Shown here in pieces: positions 1-7,557 of a stretch of DNA of 9,586 nt. The position numbers and the translations under genes are program-made. The DNA comes from Desulfobacteraceae bacterium (lineage in GTDB: Bacteria; Desulfobacterota; Desulfobacteria; Desulfobacterales; JAABPS01), in the NCBI GenBank assembly GCA_011391835.1, contig JAABPS010000086.1:1-9586 (forward strand). Reading direction: 5' to 3'. How positions within the stretch are numbered: position 1 is the stretch's first letter; each line of letters starts with the position of its first letter. Under the pieces are notes generated by a model that saw nothing but the letters and a program-made list of their open reading frames with translations, was not told where the DNA came from and searched no databases.

Positions 1-378
1 ATCGCCAAACCATCTGGGAACAATATGGAAATGGAGGTGTTCTTCAATGCCTGCGCCAGCGACCTTTCCCAGATTTAAGCCGACATTAAATCCATCAGGA
101 CCCATGACCTTATTTAGCACCTCAACGGATTTTTCGACGGTTAATAACAGTGTGCCCATTTCCTCTCTGTCCAGCTCGTCAAGTCTGGCAATATGTTTTT
201 TGGGCGAAACAAGAAGATGGCCATTGATATACGGATATTTGTTCATGACCACCATGGTGCTTTCGCCTTTAAAAAGAGTGAGATCATTATTTTCCGAAAG
301 CGCCTGGCAGAACACGCACCCATCCTGCTTAGAGGATTTAATATATTCAATACGCCAGGGCGCCCACATTGTTTTCAT
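1..378 (-). CDS. HIT-family protein (histidine triad nucleotide hydrolase/transferase), 3' end cut by window edge
   Basis: This is a partial gene; 126 codons are visible and the C-terminus lies beyond position 1. HIT proteins hydrolyse or transfer nucleotidyl groups (for example on Ap4A-like dinucleotides) in the cytoplasm through a histidine triad. The protein starts MKTMWAPWRIEYI, typical of the MWAPWR-type bacterial HIT family (usually about 160 residues). C21-x-x-C24, together with H62 and the first triad histidine H114, could form the zinc site known in many HIT proteins. The triad is seen as HLHFHIV (residues 114-120), followed by PRWFGD at the visible end. The start at 378 is preceded by AAAGGAG about 13 bases upstream, slightly far; the next in-frame ATG (369) would be farther still. 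It follows the UPF0280 gene in the same direction after 91 bases. The exact substrate cannot be told from the sequence. Confidence 0.93.
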   Translation of the reverse strand, partial: MKTMWAPWRIEYIKSSKQDGCVFCQALSENNDLTLFKGESTMVVMNKYPYINGHLLVSPKKHIARLDELDREEMGTLLLTVEKSVEVLNKVMGPDGFNVGLNLGKVAGAGIEEHLHFHIVPRWFGD

Positions 379-469
379 GGGATTTTATTATACTCCTTTG
401 ATTATCAGCGAGGATTTGTTGTACAGATAATAACTTCACAGAGATAATTACACGTTTCGTAGATTGAAC

Positions 470-1207
470 TCAACAATTTTTTCCATTGAGGTGGACAAGC
501 TCGATATCGCCCCACAGGATAATATCTTCTGCCTGAATGATGACAATGCCTCTGACGTTTTGGATGGTTTTCCCGTAATCCACAGCTTTTTGAAAATCTT
601 TTTTTGTTTGAACCATATTTCCAATCGCTGTTGCCGATGCGTCAGCGAGAAAACATGAATGCGACACCACGCAAACTGCATCCGCCATGCCAAAACTAAG
701 AGAATGGCCGACAGTTCCGGATGATGTGCAAACTGCTGTTGGATTTTCTGAAGGAGTAATCCGAAGGCCCATGCGCATACTGACAGGTGATTTTCCTGCA
801 TATATACCAACAGTTACAGGCTGTTCTGATTTTATAAATATGTCGCCTCCGTTTTCAACAATGGCCGTTTTCGTGTAACCCAGAAGATCCGTTCCAACCA
901 TTTCAGCAATTGCACCTGCAACTGATGACATGGGGCCGGTATTTGTTTTTTCGCCAGCGTTGACCATGCGTCGAACTATTTCAGGCGCAGGGCCTTTGAT
1001 GCGCCATGGAGTTAATGTGGTCAAAAAATCAGGATGTATATCGATGTATGATTCAATTTGACCTCTGTAGTGAAGCACCAAATCTCTGGCCACATTTTTT
1101 AGATTTTTTTCAGTGTGGATACATAGATCTGTTTCTTTTATCGTGACATTATAGGATACAAGATTTTTAGATTGTGTCAGACTCCGGTAAGTTCTTTGTG
1201 TATTCAT
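470..1207 (-). CDS. UPF0280 (COG2122) family protein, ApbE superfamily
   Basis: This 245-residue protein matches the UPF0280 family along its whole length. Family motifs visible are ETDLCI (25-30), GPMSSVAGAIAE (91-102), VENGGDIFI (117-125), CTSSGTVGHSLSFGMADAV (160-178) and LADASATAIGN (187-197). The family is related in fold to ApbE, the flavin (FMN) transferase, but its own biochemistry is not settled. From memory, a Methanosarcina homologue (MA1715) has been linked to sulfide assimilation, which would suit an anaerobe living with sulfide; that role here is inference. No signal peptide or membrane segment is seen, so it is probably cytoplasmic. AGGA lies 4 bases before the ATG at 1207. It sits 88 bases after the dGTPase-like gene and 91 before the HIT gene, and could be co-transcribed with both. 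A 120-residue reading in another frame of the same strand is a shadow. Confidence 0.92.
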   Translation of the reverse strand: MNTQRTYRSLTQSKNLVSYNVTIKETDLCIHTEKNLKNVARDLVLHYRGQIESYIDIHPDFLTTLTPWRIKGPAPEIVRRMVNAGEKTNTGPMSSVAGAIAEMVGTDLLGYTKTAIVENGGDIFIKSEQPVTVGIYAGKSPVSMRMGLRITPSENPTAVCTSSGTVGHSLSFGMADAVCVVSHSCFLADASATAIGNMVQTKKDFQKAVDYGKTIQNVRGIVIIQAEDIILWGDIELVHLNGKNC

Positions 1208-1295
1208 ATCATCCTATCATCACTGGCAGAACACGAAAAGACGCTGAAGTTTCATTTAAAGGTTATCGTAACAGGCAGTTGCAGGACTTAAGCAG

Positions 1296-2465
1296 TTAAT
1301 CAGCAAATTCAATACGTTTGGGTCTCATCTCCACCGGAAATTGCCTCAAAAAATACTGGTCTGTCATTCCAGCGATAAAGTCCCTTACGATTTCAGCCTG
1401 CGTGTGGGAGCTCAGGTACTCTGGAGCCATGTCTTTCAAAAAGCTGGTAAAAATAACAGATGTGTGATTTCCCTTTTCAATATCATTCAGGAATCGTTCA
1501 AATAAAACAGTGAACAGATTTTTAATGATGGTAGAGTGTTTCTTGATTTTAGGATTCTGGTAAATGTTTTCTATGTTGAATTGTTTAAGACACACAAGCG
1601 CATTTGAAATTTCTGAACTAAACGCAATCGTATTTTTCTGATAGCTGTTTTTGATGACATCGGTGACAAGCCTGTACACAATTGTACCATTTGTATCTCC
1701 CAGGAGTGCTGAAGCCTTTTTTGGGATGTCTTTTCGCTGGATGATATTTAAACGAATTGCATCTTCCAGATCACGTCCAATATAACTGATTGTATCTGCC
1801 ATTCGGACGACACATCCTTCCAGGGTCATGGGGACAAGGTTGATGTGAGGTGAGTTCTTTTTTAAAGAAATTTCATTTTCTAATTTTTCAAAGGATTTAT
1901 CCTCATCGGGTTCAAGCTGTTGATTATGAATTTCTCCATCATGACATAGGATGCCGTCTAATGTTTGAAGGCAGAGATTCCAGCCTTTTCCTTTTCGTTC
2001 TACTGTATCCAGAAATTGGACAGACTGGATATTATGATGAAAACCCCCAATACCGTTTGCTCTGCAGAGCTCTGTCAAGTATCGTTCACCATCATGCCCA
2101 AATGGGGCATGACCAATATCATGTCCAAGAGCGATTGCTTCAATAAGATCTTCATTGAGTCCAAGGAAACGTCCAATCGTCCTGGATGCTTTGGAGACCA
2201 GCTGAACATGCAGGATTCTGTGTGTAATATGGTCATTCTGAATCAGATAAAATACCTGAGTTTTATCGATATACCGTGTGTACGCAAGAGAATGCAGAAT
2301 GCGATCAACATCTAAAGAGAATGATTGTCTATAGCCGGATTCAATCTGATTGTCCTCAAATCTGCGGATACCCTGATGGCTCAGCGTCGCATACGGGGAC
2401 ATAGAATCAGCTTCATGCTTATTCAAATCAATTCGTATTTGTGTCAGTTTATCGTCTATATTCAT
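1296..2465 (-). CDS. dGTPase-type HD-domain phosphohydrolase
   Basis: The family (Dgt/dNTP triphosphohydrolase) cleaves dNTPs to deoxynucleosides and triphosphate using metal held by an HD motif. In the 389-residue version chosen here, the metal ligands appear as H86 (HRILH), H115-D116 in HDIGHAPFGH, and D224 in VVRMAD. The flanking DVDRILHSLAYTRYIDKTQVF stretch (from about residue 52) and GGFHHNIQSV (140-149) match conserved dGTPase regions. The longest open frame begins at 2489 but with TTG, inside the upstream gene. The ATG at 2465 lies 4 bases after that gene's stop codon and gives the usual N-terminus, so it is preferred; neither start has a strong Shine-Dalgarno. The spacing implies translational coupling with the ATP-grasp gene. 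Which dNTP it prefers cannot be read from the sequence. Confidence 0.9.
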   Translation of the reverse strand: MNIDDKLTQIRIDLNKHEADSMSPYATLSHQGIRRFEDNQIESGYRQSFSLDVDRILHSLAYTRYIDKTQVFYLIQNDHITHRILHVQLVSKASRTIGRFLGLNEDLIEAIALGHDIGHAPFGHDGERYLTELCRANGIGGFHHNIQSVQFLDTVERKGKGWNLCLQTLDGILCHDGEIHNQQLEPDEDKSFEKLENEISLKKNSPHINLVPMTLEGCVVRMADTISYIGRDLEDAIRLNIIQRKDIPKKASALLGDTNGTIVYRLVTDVIKNSYQKNTIAFSSEISNALVCLKQFNIENIYQNPKIKKHSTIIKNLFTVLFERFLNDIEKGNHTSVIFTSFLKDMAPEYLSSHTQAEIVRDFIAGMTDQYFLRQFPVEMRPKRIEFAD

Positions 2466-2469
2466 TTTA

Positions 2470-3249
2470 TTAAATTTCTTCGTCTTCAATCATCTTTTCC
2501 ATAAGGCGTATGTAGTCAATGCCAGCAGCCCGGAAACCTTCCTTTCCGTATTTCATGTTTGCTTCAATAACATATACCTCATCTTTATGTGAAATAATAT
2601 CAATCCCCACATCATCCCATCCACACGACAGGGCGGTATGTAGCGCCAGGTGAATCATTTTCGCCGGTACAGGTTCCAGGCTCACCCGTCCGCCCAGCGC
2701 GATATTGCTTCTGAACTCGTACGATGCGGCAATCCGCCAGTAGGCATGCACAACCTTTTTCCCGATAATCACCGCGCGAACATCCCGATCGGATGGGATA
2801 TATTCCTGAATATATGCAGGTGTTGCGATGTTGCAATAGGCAGATAAATCATTTGTGTTTGAAATCAGATAGACGCCTCTGCCCATGGCAGAGCCTCTGG
2901 GTATTTTACCAATAAAGGGAAAGCGAAAGTATTCCAAAATGGCACTTTTTTGCCTGGTTCCATAAAATACCCTGGTTTTTGGATGTGGAATCTCAAGAAG
3001 AGTAAAAAGAGCTGTTTGTTTAATTTTATCCTGAGCATACGTGTATGTGTTATAATTTGGAAATGTGTGTTTTCCCATTGAATTTAAAATCTCAGCATAA
3101 AATGTGGAAGGGTAATAAATTTTATGTGCATCCCTGATACGTTTTGCATCGGTTGAGGAATAATCTGAAAAATTTGGGCGTACTCCCAGAGTAATGACAT
3201 TGTTGCATTCCTTCAGGCGAGCTTCAAGCGCAATTACCTTCTTTTTCAT
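2470..3249 (-). CDS. RimK-like ATP-grasp ligase
   Basis: This 259-residue cytoplasmic protein has the layout of the RimK branch of ATP-grasp enzymes, which join a carboxylate to an amine (often glutamate or another amino acid) with ATP cleavage. Residues 1-72 resemble a pre-ATP-grasp domain. K75 and K115, followed by the glycine-rich loop PRGSAMGRG (117-125), fit ATP binding. QEYIPSDRDVRAVIIGKKVV (148-167), YEFRSNIALGG (177-187), D217 and the final EAN (229-231) match the RimK core and its magnesium ligands. The usual short glycine/proline segment after EAN is replaced by MKYGKEGFRAAG. The ATG at 3249 follows the LolB-like gene's stop by 18 bases; the Shine-Dalgarno is weak. It lies directly upstream of the dGTPase-like gene, 4 bases away. 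The substrate is unknown; I do not assign it as ribosomal S6 modification. Confidence 0.88.
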   Translation of the reverse strand: MKKKVIALEARLKECNNVITLGVRPNFSDYSSTDAKRIRDAHKIYYPSTFYAEILNSMGKHTFPNYNTYTYAQDKIKQTALFTLLEIPHPKTRVFYGTRQKSAILEYFRFPFIGKIPRGSAMGRGVYLISNTNDLSAYCNIATPAYIQEYIPSDRDVRAVIIGKKVVHAYWRIAASYEFRSNIALGGRVSLEPVPAKMIHLALHTALSCGWDDVGIDIISHKDEVYVIEANMKYGKEGFRAAGIDYIRLMEKMIEDEEI

Positions 3250-3267
3250 ATTGTGTTTTCTGCTGAA

Positions 3268-4071
3268 TTAATTTGGGTGAGTTAAGGTAAATGATGATAA
3301 GGGAATATCGATATCTGTCCAGTACTTTTCCATAGAGATGTGGAGATAATTATCATCATTATTTGAAATTTTAATATCAAATGGGATGATATGCCCATTA
3401 ACTGTTTTCATCATTCTTAGCTCCGCACAGTATATCAGTGATCCGAATTGATTAAATATTTCGACTTTTTGAATATATTTTGTGTGTTCATCAACGTATA
3501 TTTTTTCACGATTTCCAAAGCATCCTTGTTTGAGGTGCAGCTCATAAACATTACCTGATAATTTTACTTGCATGTGATTTACATCATAATCATAAATCGG
3601 TATTTTCCCTGACAGAAAAGAATTGAGATCGTTTGATGTGATCGGTATTGTCAATATTTTTTCCAAGCTTGGATTTACGTCGTTGATGATATAAAAACGA
3701 TCTTCCAGATGGATATACATATATGAGTATCGTCCGTCATGTGAATACGTTGCCGCTGATTGACCGGGGAAACCAAAAATTTCAATGCGAAAATATCCCT
3801 TATTTGTTCCTATCCAGGCAGCCCGCGTATGCAGTGATTTGTTTTTGGTGATTAACTTAAAATTGCCTATTCCCTTAAACGTCTCAAGATTTTTGTTCGT
3901 GTTCTCAACGGTTGATAATAAGCGCAGGGCTTCATCTTTATTCTGAGATACTGTATCATAACTTCCTGAATCAACATGACTGTCGATATATTTATGCCCA
4001 ATGGTTTGGCAGGAAAACATCGGAATTGCCACTATGAACACCCATACATTTTTCATTAATTTGAAATACAT
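3268..4071 (-). CDS. LolB-like outer-membrane lipoprotein
   Basis: This 267-residue protein starts with a short basic and hydrophobic signal ending MFSC. C21 (C16 if the in-frame ATG at 4056 is used) is the probable lipidated cysteine after signal peptidase II cleavage. The following residue is Q, which in Enterobacteria would not retain it in the inner membrane. The mature part looks beta-rich, with the pattern of LolA/LolB-like proteins: an opening FKGIGNFKL strand (about 65-73), RAAWIGTNKGYFRIEIFGFP (83-102) and the strand-rich remainder. LolB receives lipoproteins from LolA and inserts them in the outer membrane. The family match is by pattern and the sequence is divergent, so a related lipid- or lipoprotein-binding role is possible. 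It follows the TPR lipoprotein gene after 60 bases, the order also seen in Pseudomonas (lbcA-lolB). Confidence 0.75.
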   Translation of the reverse strand: MYFKLMKNVWVFIVAIPMFSCQTIGHKYIDSHVDSGSYDTVSQNKDEALRLLSTVENTNKNLETFKGIGNFKLITKNKSLHTRAAWIGTNKGYFRIEIFGFPGQSAATYSHDGRYSYMYIHLEDRFYIINDVNPSLEKILTIPITSNDLNSFLSGKIPIYDYDVNHMQVKLSGNVYELHLKQGCFGNREKIYVDEHTKYIQKVEIFNQFGSLIYCAELRMMKTVNGHIIPFDIKISNNDDNYLHISMEKYWTDIDIPLSSFTLTHPN

Positions 4072-4131
4072 TAATTTTTCTTTGATCTTCGTATTCAGGA
4101 GGGGTATTGGGACACTGGATCAGGATGTCAT

Positions 4132-6051
4132 TTAAAATCCCTGATCCTTCAGCTCTTTAATTTTCTTTTCAAGTGTTTCGCTGCTTTTTTCTTTTTTGTC
4201 TTTTTTTTCTAATGACATTTTATAGAATTTCAATGCATCGGATTTATTTTTCAGCTCAAAGTGTGCATCTCCGAGATGTTCGAGCATGGTTGGATCATCC
4301 GGAACAAGCGAGACGGCCTTTTCAAGTATTTCAAGCGCTTTTTTAAAAAGACCTTTTTTATAATATACCCAGCCAAGGCTGTCGGTAATATATCCATCAT
4401 TTGGCTTGAATTTTAAGGCCTCTAAGATTAATTGTTCGGCTTCATCCAGATTTTGTCCCATCTCCGCATAGGTATATCCAAGATAATTCAGCGCATTTGC
4501 ATGGTTGGGATCAAGCTGGATGACACGCTTCATGGAATCAATGCAATCAGATTTCTTTTCCCATTTGTCATAGACAACGCCTAACCGGAAGAGAATTTTT
4601 GTGTTTTCGGTATCAATAGATAAGCCTTTTTTTAATATGTCTTCCGCTTTTTCATATTCTTCAATTTCTTCATATAAGGAACCCAAAAAAAGCATGAATT
4701 CAGGATTTTTAGGATGTTTATCAATAATATCCTTCAAATAGTTTATCGCTGTATCCGTCTGTTTGCTTTCCTGATAAATATACGAAATATGTACCACTGA
4801 ATCTTCATAAAACCGTGTTTCTTCAGAAACCTGGCTAAAATGGGCAAGCGCTTTTTCATCATCTTTCATACCCACATAGGCCAGTCCTGCAATATGGTGA
4901 AGATCTGAATTCTGCGGCGCCCCCTTCAGGGAGCCTTCTGCGATAGCCCTTGTAGCATCAAACTGGTTTTTATCAAGATATTGATTAATGAGTCGTATGA
5001 CAATATCGACCTCGTCCTTACTTCTTTTTCCAAGATCAATATACAGAGGATCAGCATCTGCCTTCATGTTCATTGTATCATAAAAATAAGCAAGCTCCAT
5101 TTTCGCTCGTATATTCAGCGGCTCCTCTTCAAGGATATCTTTATACAATTGAATGATCTTTTTCTTTTTTTCGGGGGAGAGAGCTTTGTTTGAATGTGAA
5201 AGCAAAATCGGCATATGTAATTTTTGTCCGACGTTGATTTCGTAGGGCTCTTTAACCTCTGGATTAAGCTTTAAAATCCGATTTTCAATCTCATTATTGT
5301 ATTTTTTGTATAAGCGCATGGAAATTGTTTTTAGCGTGTCATCCGCACGTACCGTATACAGTTGGAATTTTTCGGCTTGATAAAGATTTGCCAATTCAAA
5401 TTTGGGTTCAAGCAAATCAGGCTTCAATTTTAACGCCTTGTAAAACCGCTTTTCAGCGTCATGGGTATTTCCCTGATCCATATAGATTTTACCGAGAAAG
5501 AAATATGCGGCATAAGAATCTGGGAAATAGTGAATCATTTTATTAAAAATATTCAATGCACTTGAAGCATCATTTTTTTCTATAAATAGTCCGCCCAGAA
5601 GCAAATAAATGTCGTGCTGTTTGGGATCTAATTCAAGAACTTTTCTATACGCAGGGATGGCTTCCTCATACGATTTTTGCGCCTGTTTAATTCTGCCAAG
5701 CATGATCAATGCTTCAATATTATTTGGATCTTTTTCCGTGATTTCGCTGAATATTTCCATCGCGCTATTATAATCCTCTTTTTCAACATATAAGAAGGCT
5801 ATCTCTCTTTTCAGATATAATGAATCCGGCTCACTTTTAAGGGCTTTGGTCATATAATCCAGCGCCTGGTCGATATTCCCATTTTTCAATTCGAGCTGTG
5901 CACGGGTGAAATAATAATATTTTTCATTATAACCTGAAACAGACTCAAGTGAATTTCGGGAAGATTTGTCTATGCTTTTTGTGTAAATACATCCTGTAAA
6001 AGCAAAAATAATAAGGAGACAAACAGAAAATATCTGTTGATGGTTTTTCAT
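4132..6051 (-). CDS. TPR-repeat lipoprotein with an internal LysM-like domain
   Basis: This 639-residue protein starts with a lipoprotein signal: a hydrophobic stretch (7-20) ending AFTGC, with C21 the lipidation site. TPR repeats begin near residue 44 and run to about 213 (five repeats). They resume near 298 and continue to about 614, with clear repeats around 451-484, 485-518, 519-553 and 554-587. Between the blocks, residues 231-281 read as a LysM-like domain: YTVRADDTL at its start, KLNP in the middle and INVGQKLHMP at its end. The tail (615-639) is charged and probably helical. TPR lipoproteins act as scaffolds at the outer membrane; the LysM domain suggests peptidoglycan contact (inference). 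CAGGATA about 8 bases before the ATG at 6051 is a good ribosome site. It lies between rpoH (57 bases upstream) and the LolB-like gene, matching the LbcA-LolB order of Pseudomonas. Orthology to LbcA is not proven. Confidence 0.88.
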   Translation of the reverse strand: MKNHQQIFSVCLLIIFAFTGCIYTKSIDKSSRNSLESVSGYNEKYYYFTRAQLELKNGNIDQALDYMTKALKSEPDSLYLKREIAFLYVEKEDYNSAMEIFSEITEKDPNNIEALIMLGRIKQAQKSYEEAIPAYRKVLELDPKQHDIYLLLGGLFIEKNDASSALNIFNKMIHYFPDSYAAYFFLGKIYMDQGNTHDAEKRFYKALKLKPDLLEPKFELANLYQAEKFQLYTVRADDTLKTISMRLYKKYNNEIENRILKLNPEVKEPYEINVGQKLHMPILLSHSNKALSPEKKKKIIQLYKDILEEEPLNIRAKMELAYFYDTMNMKADADPLYIDLGKRSKDEVDIVIRLINQYLDKNQFDATRAIAEGSLKGAPQNSDLHHIAGLAYVGMKDDEKALAHFSQVSEETRFYEDSVVHISYIYQESKQTDTAINYLKDIIDKHPKNPEFMLFLGSLYEEIEEYEKAEDILKKGLSIDTENTKILFRLGVVYDKWEKKSDCIDSMKRVIQLDPNHANALNYLGYTYAEMGQNLDEAEQLILEALKFKPNDGYITDSLGWVYYKKGLFKKALEILEKAVSLVPDDPTMLEHLGDAHFELKNKSDALKFYKMSLEKKDKKEKSSETLEKKIKELKDQGF

Positions 6052-6108
6052 TTATGTATCCTGATCCATTAAAGAGTTATTAAAGGGTTATGTGAACTGC
6101 AAACATTT

Positions 6109-7020
6109 TCAGACAGCATCTCTATCAGAAAAAGAATCAAAATCCGGTATTTCTCGCTTAAAAAAGTCCTTCATTTTTTTGATAATGTTTTTTTCAATCT
6201 GACGCACACGTTCGCGTGATATGCCGTATTTATCGCCAATTTCTTGAAGCGTAATTGGATCATCAGAGAAAATACGTTGATTAAATATTTCCACTTCTCT
6301 TTTGGTCATTTTTTTCTGGAATTCTTCAATCTTATCATGAAGGATGGATTCAATTTCTTTTTTCGCAACATGATCATCAATAGACACAGCATCTGTGCTG
6401 ATAAAATCAATCCGTTCAGAATCGGAGTCGTTTTTTAAAGGCGCATCTAAAGATATATCCCATCCATCCAGACGCTGGCCCATATCAATAATTTCCTTCT
6501 CTGTTACACCGAGTCTTTCAGAAAGTAGCTTTGGTTTAGGATCAAATCCTTCATCAATGAGTTTTTGTGTTTCTTTTTTTAGATTAAAAAAAAGCTTGCG
6601 CTGACCCTGCGTGGTTCCAATTTTAACCAATCGCCAGTTGTCCATAATAAACTTGAGAATATATGCTTTTATCCAGAAAGAAGCATAATACGAAAATTTT
6701 ACATTTTTATAGGGGTCGAATTTTCTTACAGCCTGCATAAGGCCAATATTTCCTTCCTGGATGAGATCCAACAGATTTTGCATCCATATCCGTTGAAACT
6801 CAAGGGCGATTTTAACCACCAATCTTAGATTCGAGGTTACCATGATATATGCAGCATCCGGGTCGTCCTGTTCATAGACTTTCAGGGAGAGTTCTTTTTC
6901 CTGTTCTCTGGAGAGAAGCCCGTATTTGCTGAGTTCATTTAAATATCTTTGAAGCGGATCAAGTGTAATCAGCGCTTTATCCGGCTGCTGTTTAGATCGA
7001 TTCTTTGCTTCTTTTCCCAT
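6109..7020 (-). CDS. rpoH: RNA polymerase sigma factor RpoH (sigma-32)
   Basis: This 303-residue group 3 sigma factor directs RNA polymerase to heat-shock promoters. Region 1.2 covers about 19-50. Region 2 contains NLRLVVKIALEF (64-75), DLIQEGNIGLMQAVRKFDP (85-103) and the promoter-melting/-10 segment YASFWIKAYILKFIMDN (112-128). The RpoH box QRKLFFNLK lies at 140-148 and separates it from RpoD, RpoS and FliA. Region 3 follows (about 150-225), and region 4.2 carries the helix-turn-helix TLQEIGDKYGISRERVRQIE (257-276). Length is close to other RpoH proteins (about 285-300). The ATG at 7020 has no visible Shine-Dalgarno: the 40 bases upstream are almost all A and T. This could mean weak or structure-controlled translation. 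It is the first gene of the minus-strand run and is divergent from tRNA-Arg. No confident promoter was found in the 96-base gap. Confidence 0.93.
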   Translation of the reverse strand: MGKEAKNRSKQQPDKALITLDPLQRYLNELSKYGLLSREQEKELSLKVYEQDDPDAAYIMVTSNLRLVVKIALEFQRIWMQNLLDLIQEGNIGLMQAVRKFDPYKNVKFSYYASFWIKAYILKFIMDNWRLVKIGTTQGQRKLFFNLKKETQKLIDEGFDPKPKLLSERLGVTEKEIIDMGQRLDGWDISLDAPLKNDSDSERIDFISTDAVSIDDHVAKKEIESILHDKIEEFQKKMTKREVEIFNQRIFSDDPITLQEIGDKYGISRERVRQIEKNIIKKMKDFFKREIPDFDSFSDRDAV

Positions 7021-7116
7021 GAGTTATTTTATTTTGTTTTTAGATTTTATGATTAAATAAACTACTGAAAAAGATAGACACATATAAGTGCTTATGATAT
7101 TGAAAAATTAATCCGT

Positions 7117-7193
<77 letters not shown>

Positions 7194-7330
7194 TTATCCA
7201 TTTCGGCCTTTTTTAAGACCGTTATCAGTGTCATGTACTATCTTTCCAAATGAATTTTATACTATCCTATCAAAATTTGATATATTTTCAATCCGAATTA
7301 TTCATAAATGTGATCGTGGCCTATAACGAT

Positions 7331-7368
7331 AAAAAAAATCTACAGAATAGAATGACTCAATTCCGTAG
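7331..7368 (-). terminator. Intrinsic terminator of the small membrane-protein gene
   Basis: Read on the minus strand, CTACGGAAT (7368-7360) pairs with ATTCTGTAG (7348-7340). This gives nine pairs with one G-U, around an 11-base loop. It is followed directly by A and eight T (7339-7331). The stem begins 12 bases after the stop codon of the 58-codon gene at 7381. On the plus strand no T-run follows the stem, so it works only for minus-strand transcripts. It supports that short gene as a real transcription unit. Confidence 0.78.
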
Positions 7369-7380
7369 AAGATAATAGAA

Positions 7381-7557
7381 TTATGGATTTTTCGAACTTT
7401 TTTTTCGGGAAATAGTGTCCAGCAAAAGAACCAGAATGAAAGGCAGTTCAATGATAAATTCCAGAAAAAAGCCAAATATAATGAGAAGATACGTCAGTGG
7501 AAGCTTCCAGAAATATATCAGAATCCATTTAGATAATTTTTTATAAGTATCGGACAT
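7381..7557 (-). CDS. Small hydrophobic membrane protein, 58 residues, unknown function
   Basis: I do not recognise a family. The frame runs from ATG at 7557 to TAA at 7381 and encodes a short basic N-terminus (MSDTYKKLSK), then a long hydrophobic stretch (11-49), then a basic tail (RKKSSKNP). The stretch is rich in Leu, Ile and Phe and is interrupted by E33, E37 and D47. It could be one tilted or two short membrane helices with both ends facing the cytoplasm. Lysines and arginines at both ends fit the positive-inside rule for a hairpin. An intrinsic terminator begins 12 bases after the stop, and a sigma-70-like promoter lies about 70 bases upstream of the start. The Shine-Dalgarno is weak (ACAG region). 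It stands alone between tRNA-Arg and the SPFH gene. A toxin-like, regulatory or envelope peptide is possible, but nothing in the sequence decides. Confidence 0.62.
   Translation of the reverse strand: MSDTYKKLSKWILIYFWKLPLTYLLIIFGFFLEFIIELPFILVLLLDTISRKKSSKNP

Noticed and set aside
47..447. Two plus-strand open frames of 127 and 84 codons over the left edge
   Set aside because: They lie antisense to the HIT gene, which has full family motifs including the histidine triad; their translations show no recognisable family.
448..810. Minus-strand 120-codon frame
   Set aside because: It overlaps the UPF0280 gene in another frame of the same strand, and the UPF0280 frame has all the family motifs.
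2466..2489. Extended N-terminus for the HD phosphohydrolase
   Set aside because: The start would be TTG inside the ATP-grasp gene and adds eight residues of no family match; the ATG at 2465 is better placed.
7201..7220. Possible tRNA terminator at CGGCC-TTTTTTAA-GACCG
   Set aside because: On the plus strand the stem has a C-A mismatch and the T-run is in the loop rather than after the stem, so it does not form an intrinsic terminator.
7250..7375. Plus-strand frame of 41 codons (starts MNFILSYQNL)
   Set aside because: It has no Shine-Dalgarno and runs through the terminator hairpin of the opposite strand, so it is most likely chance.
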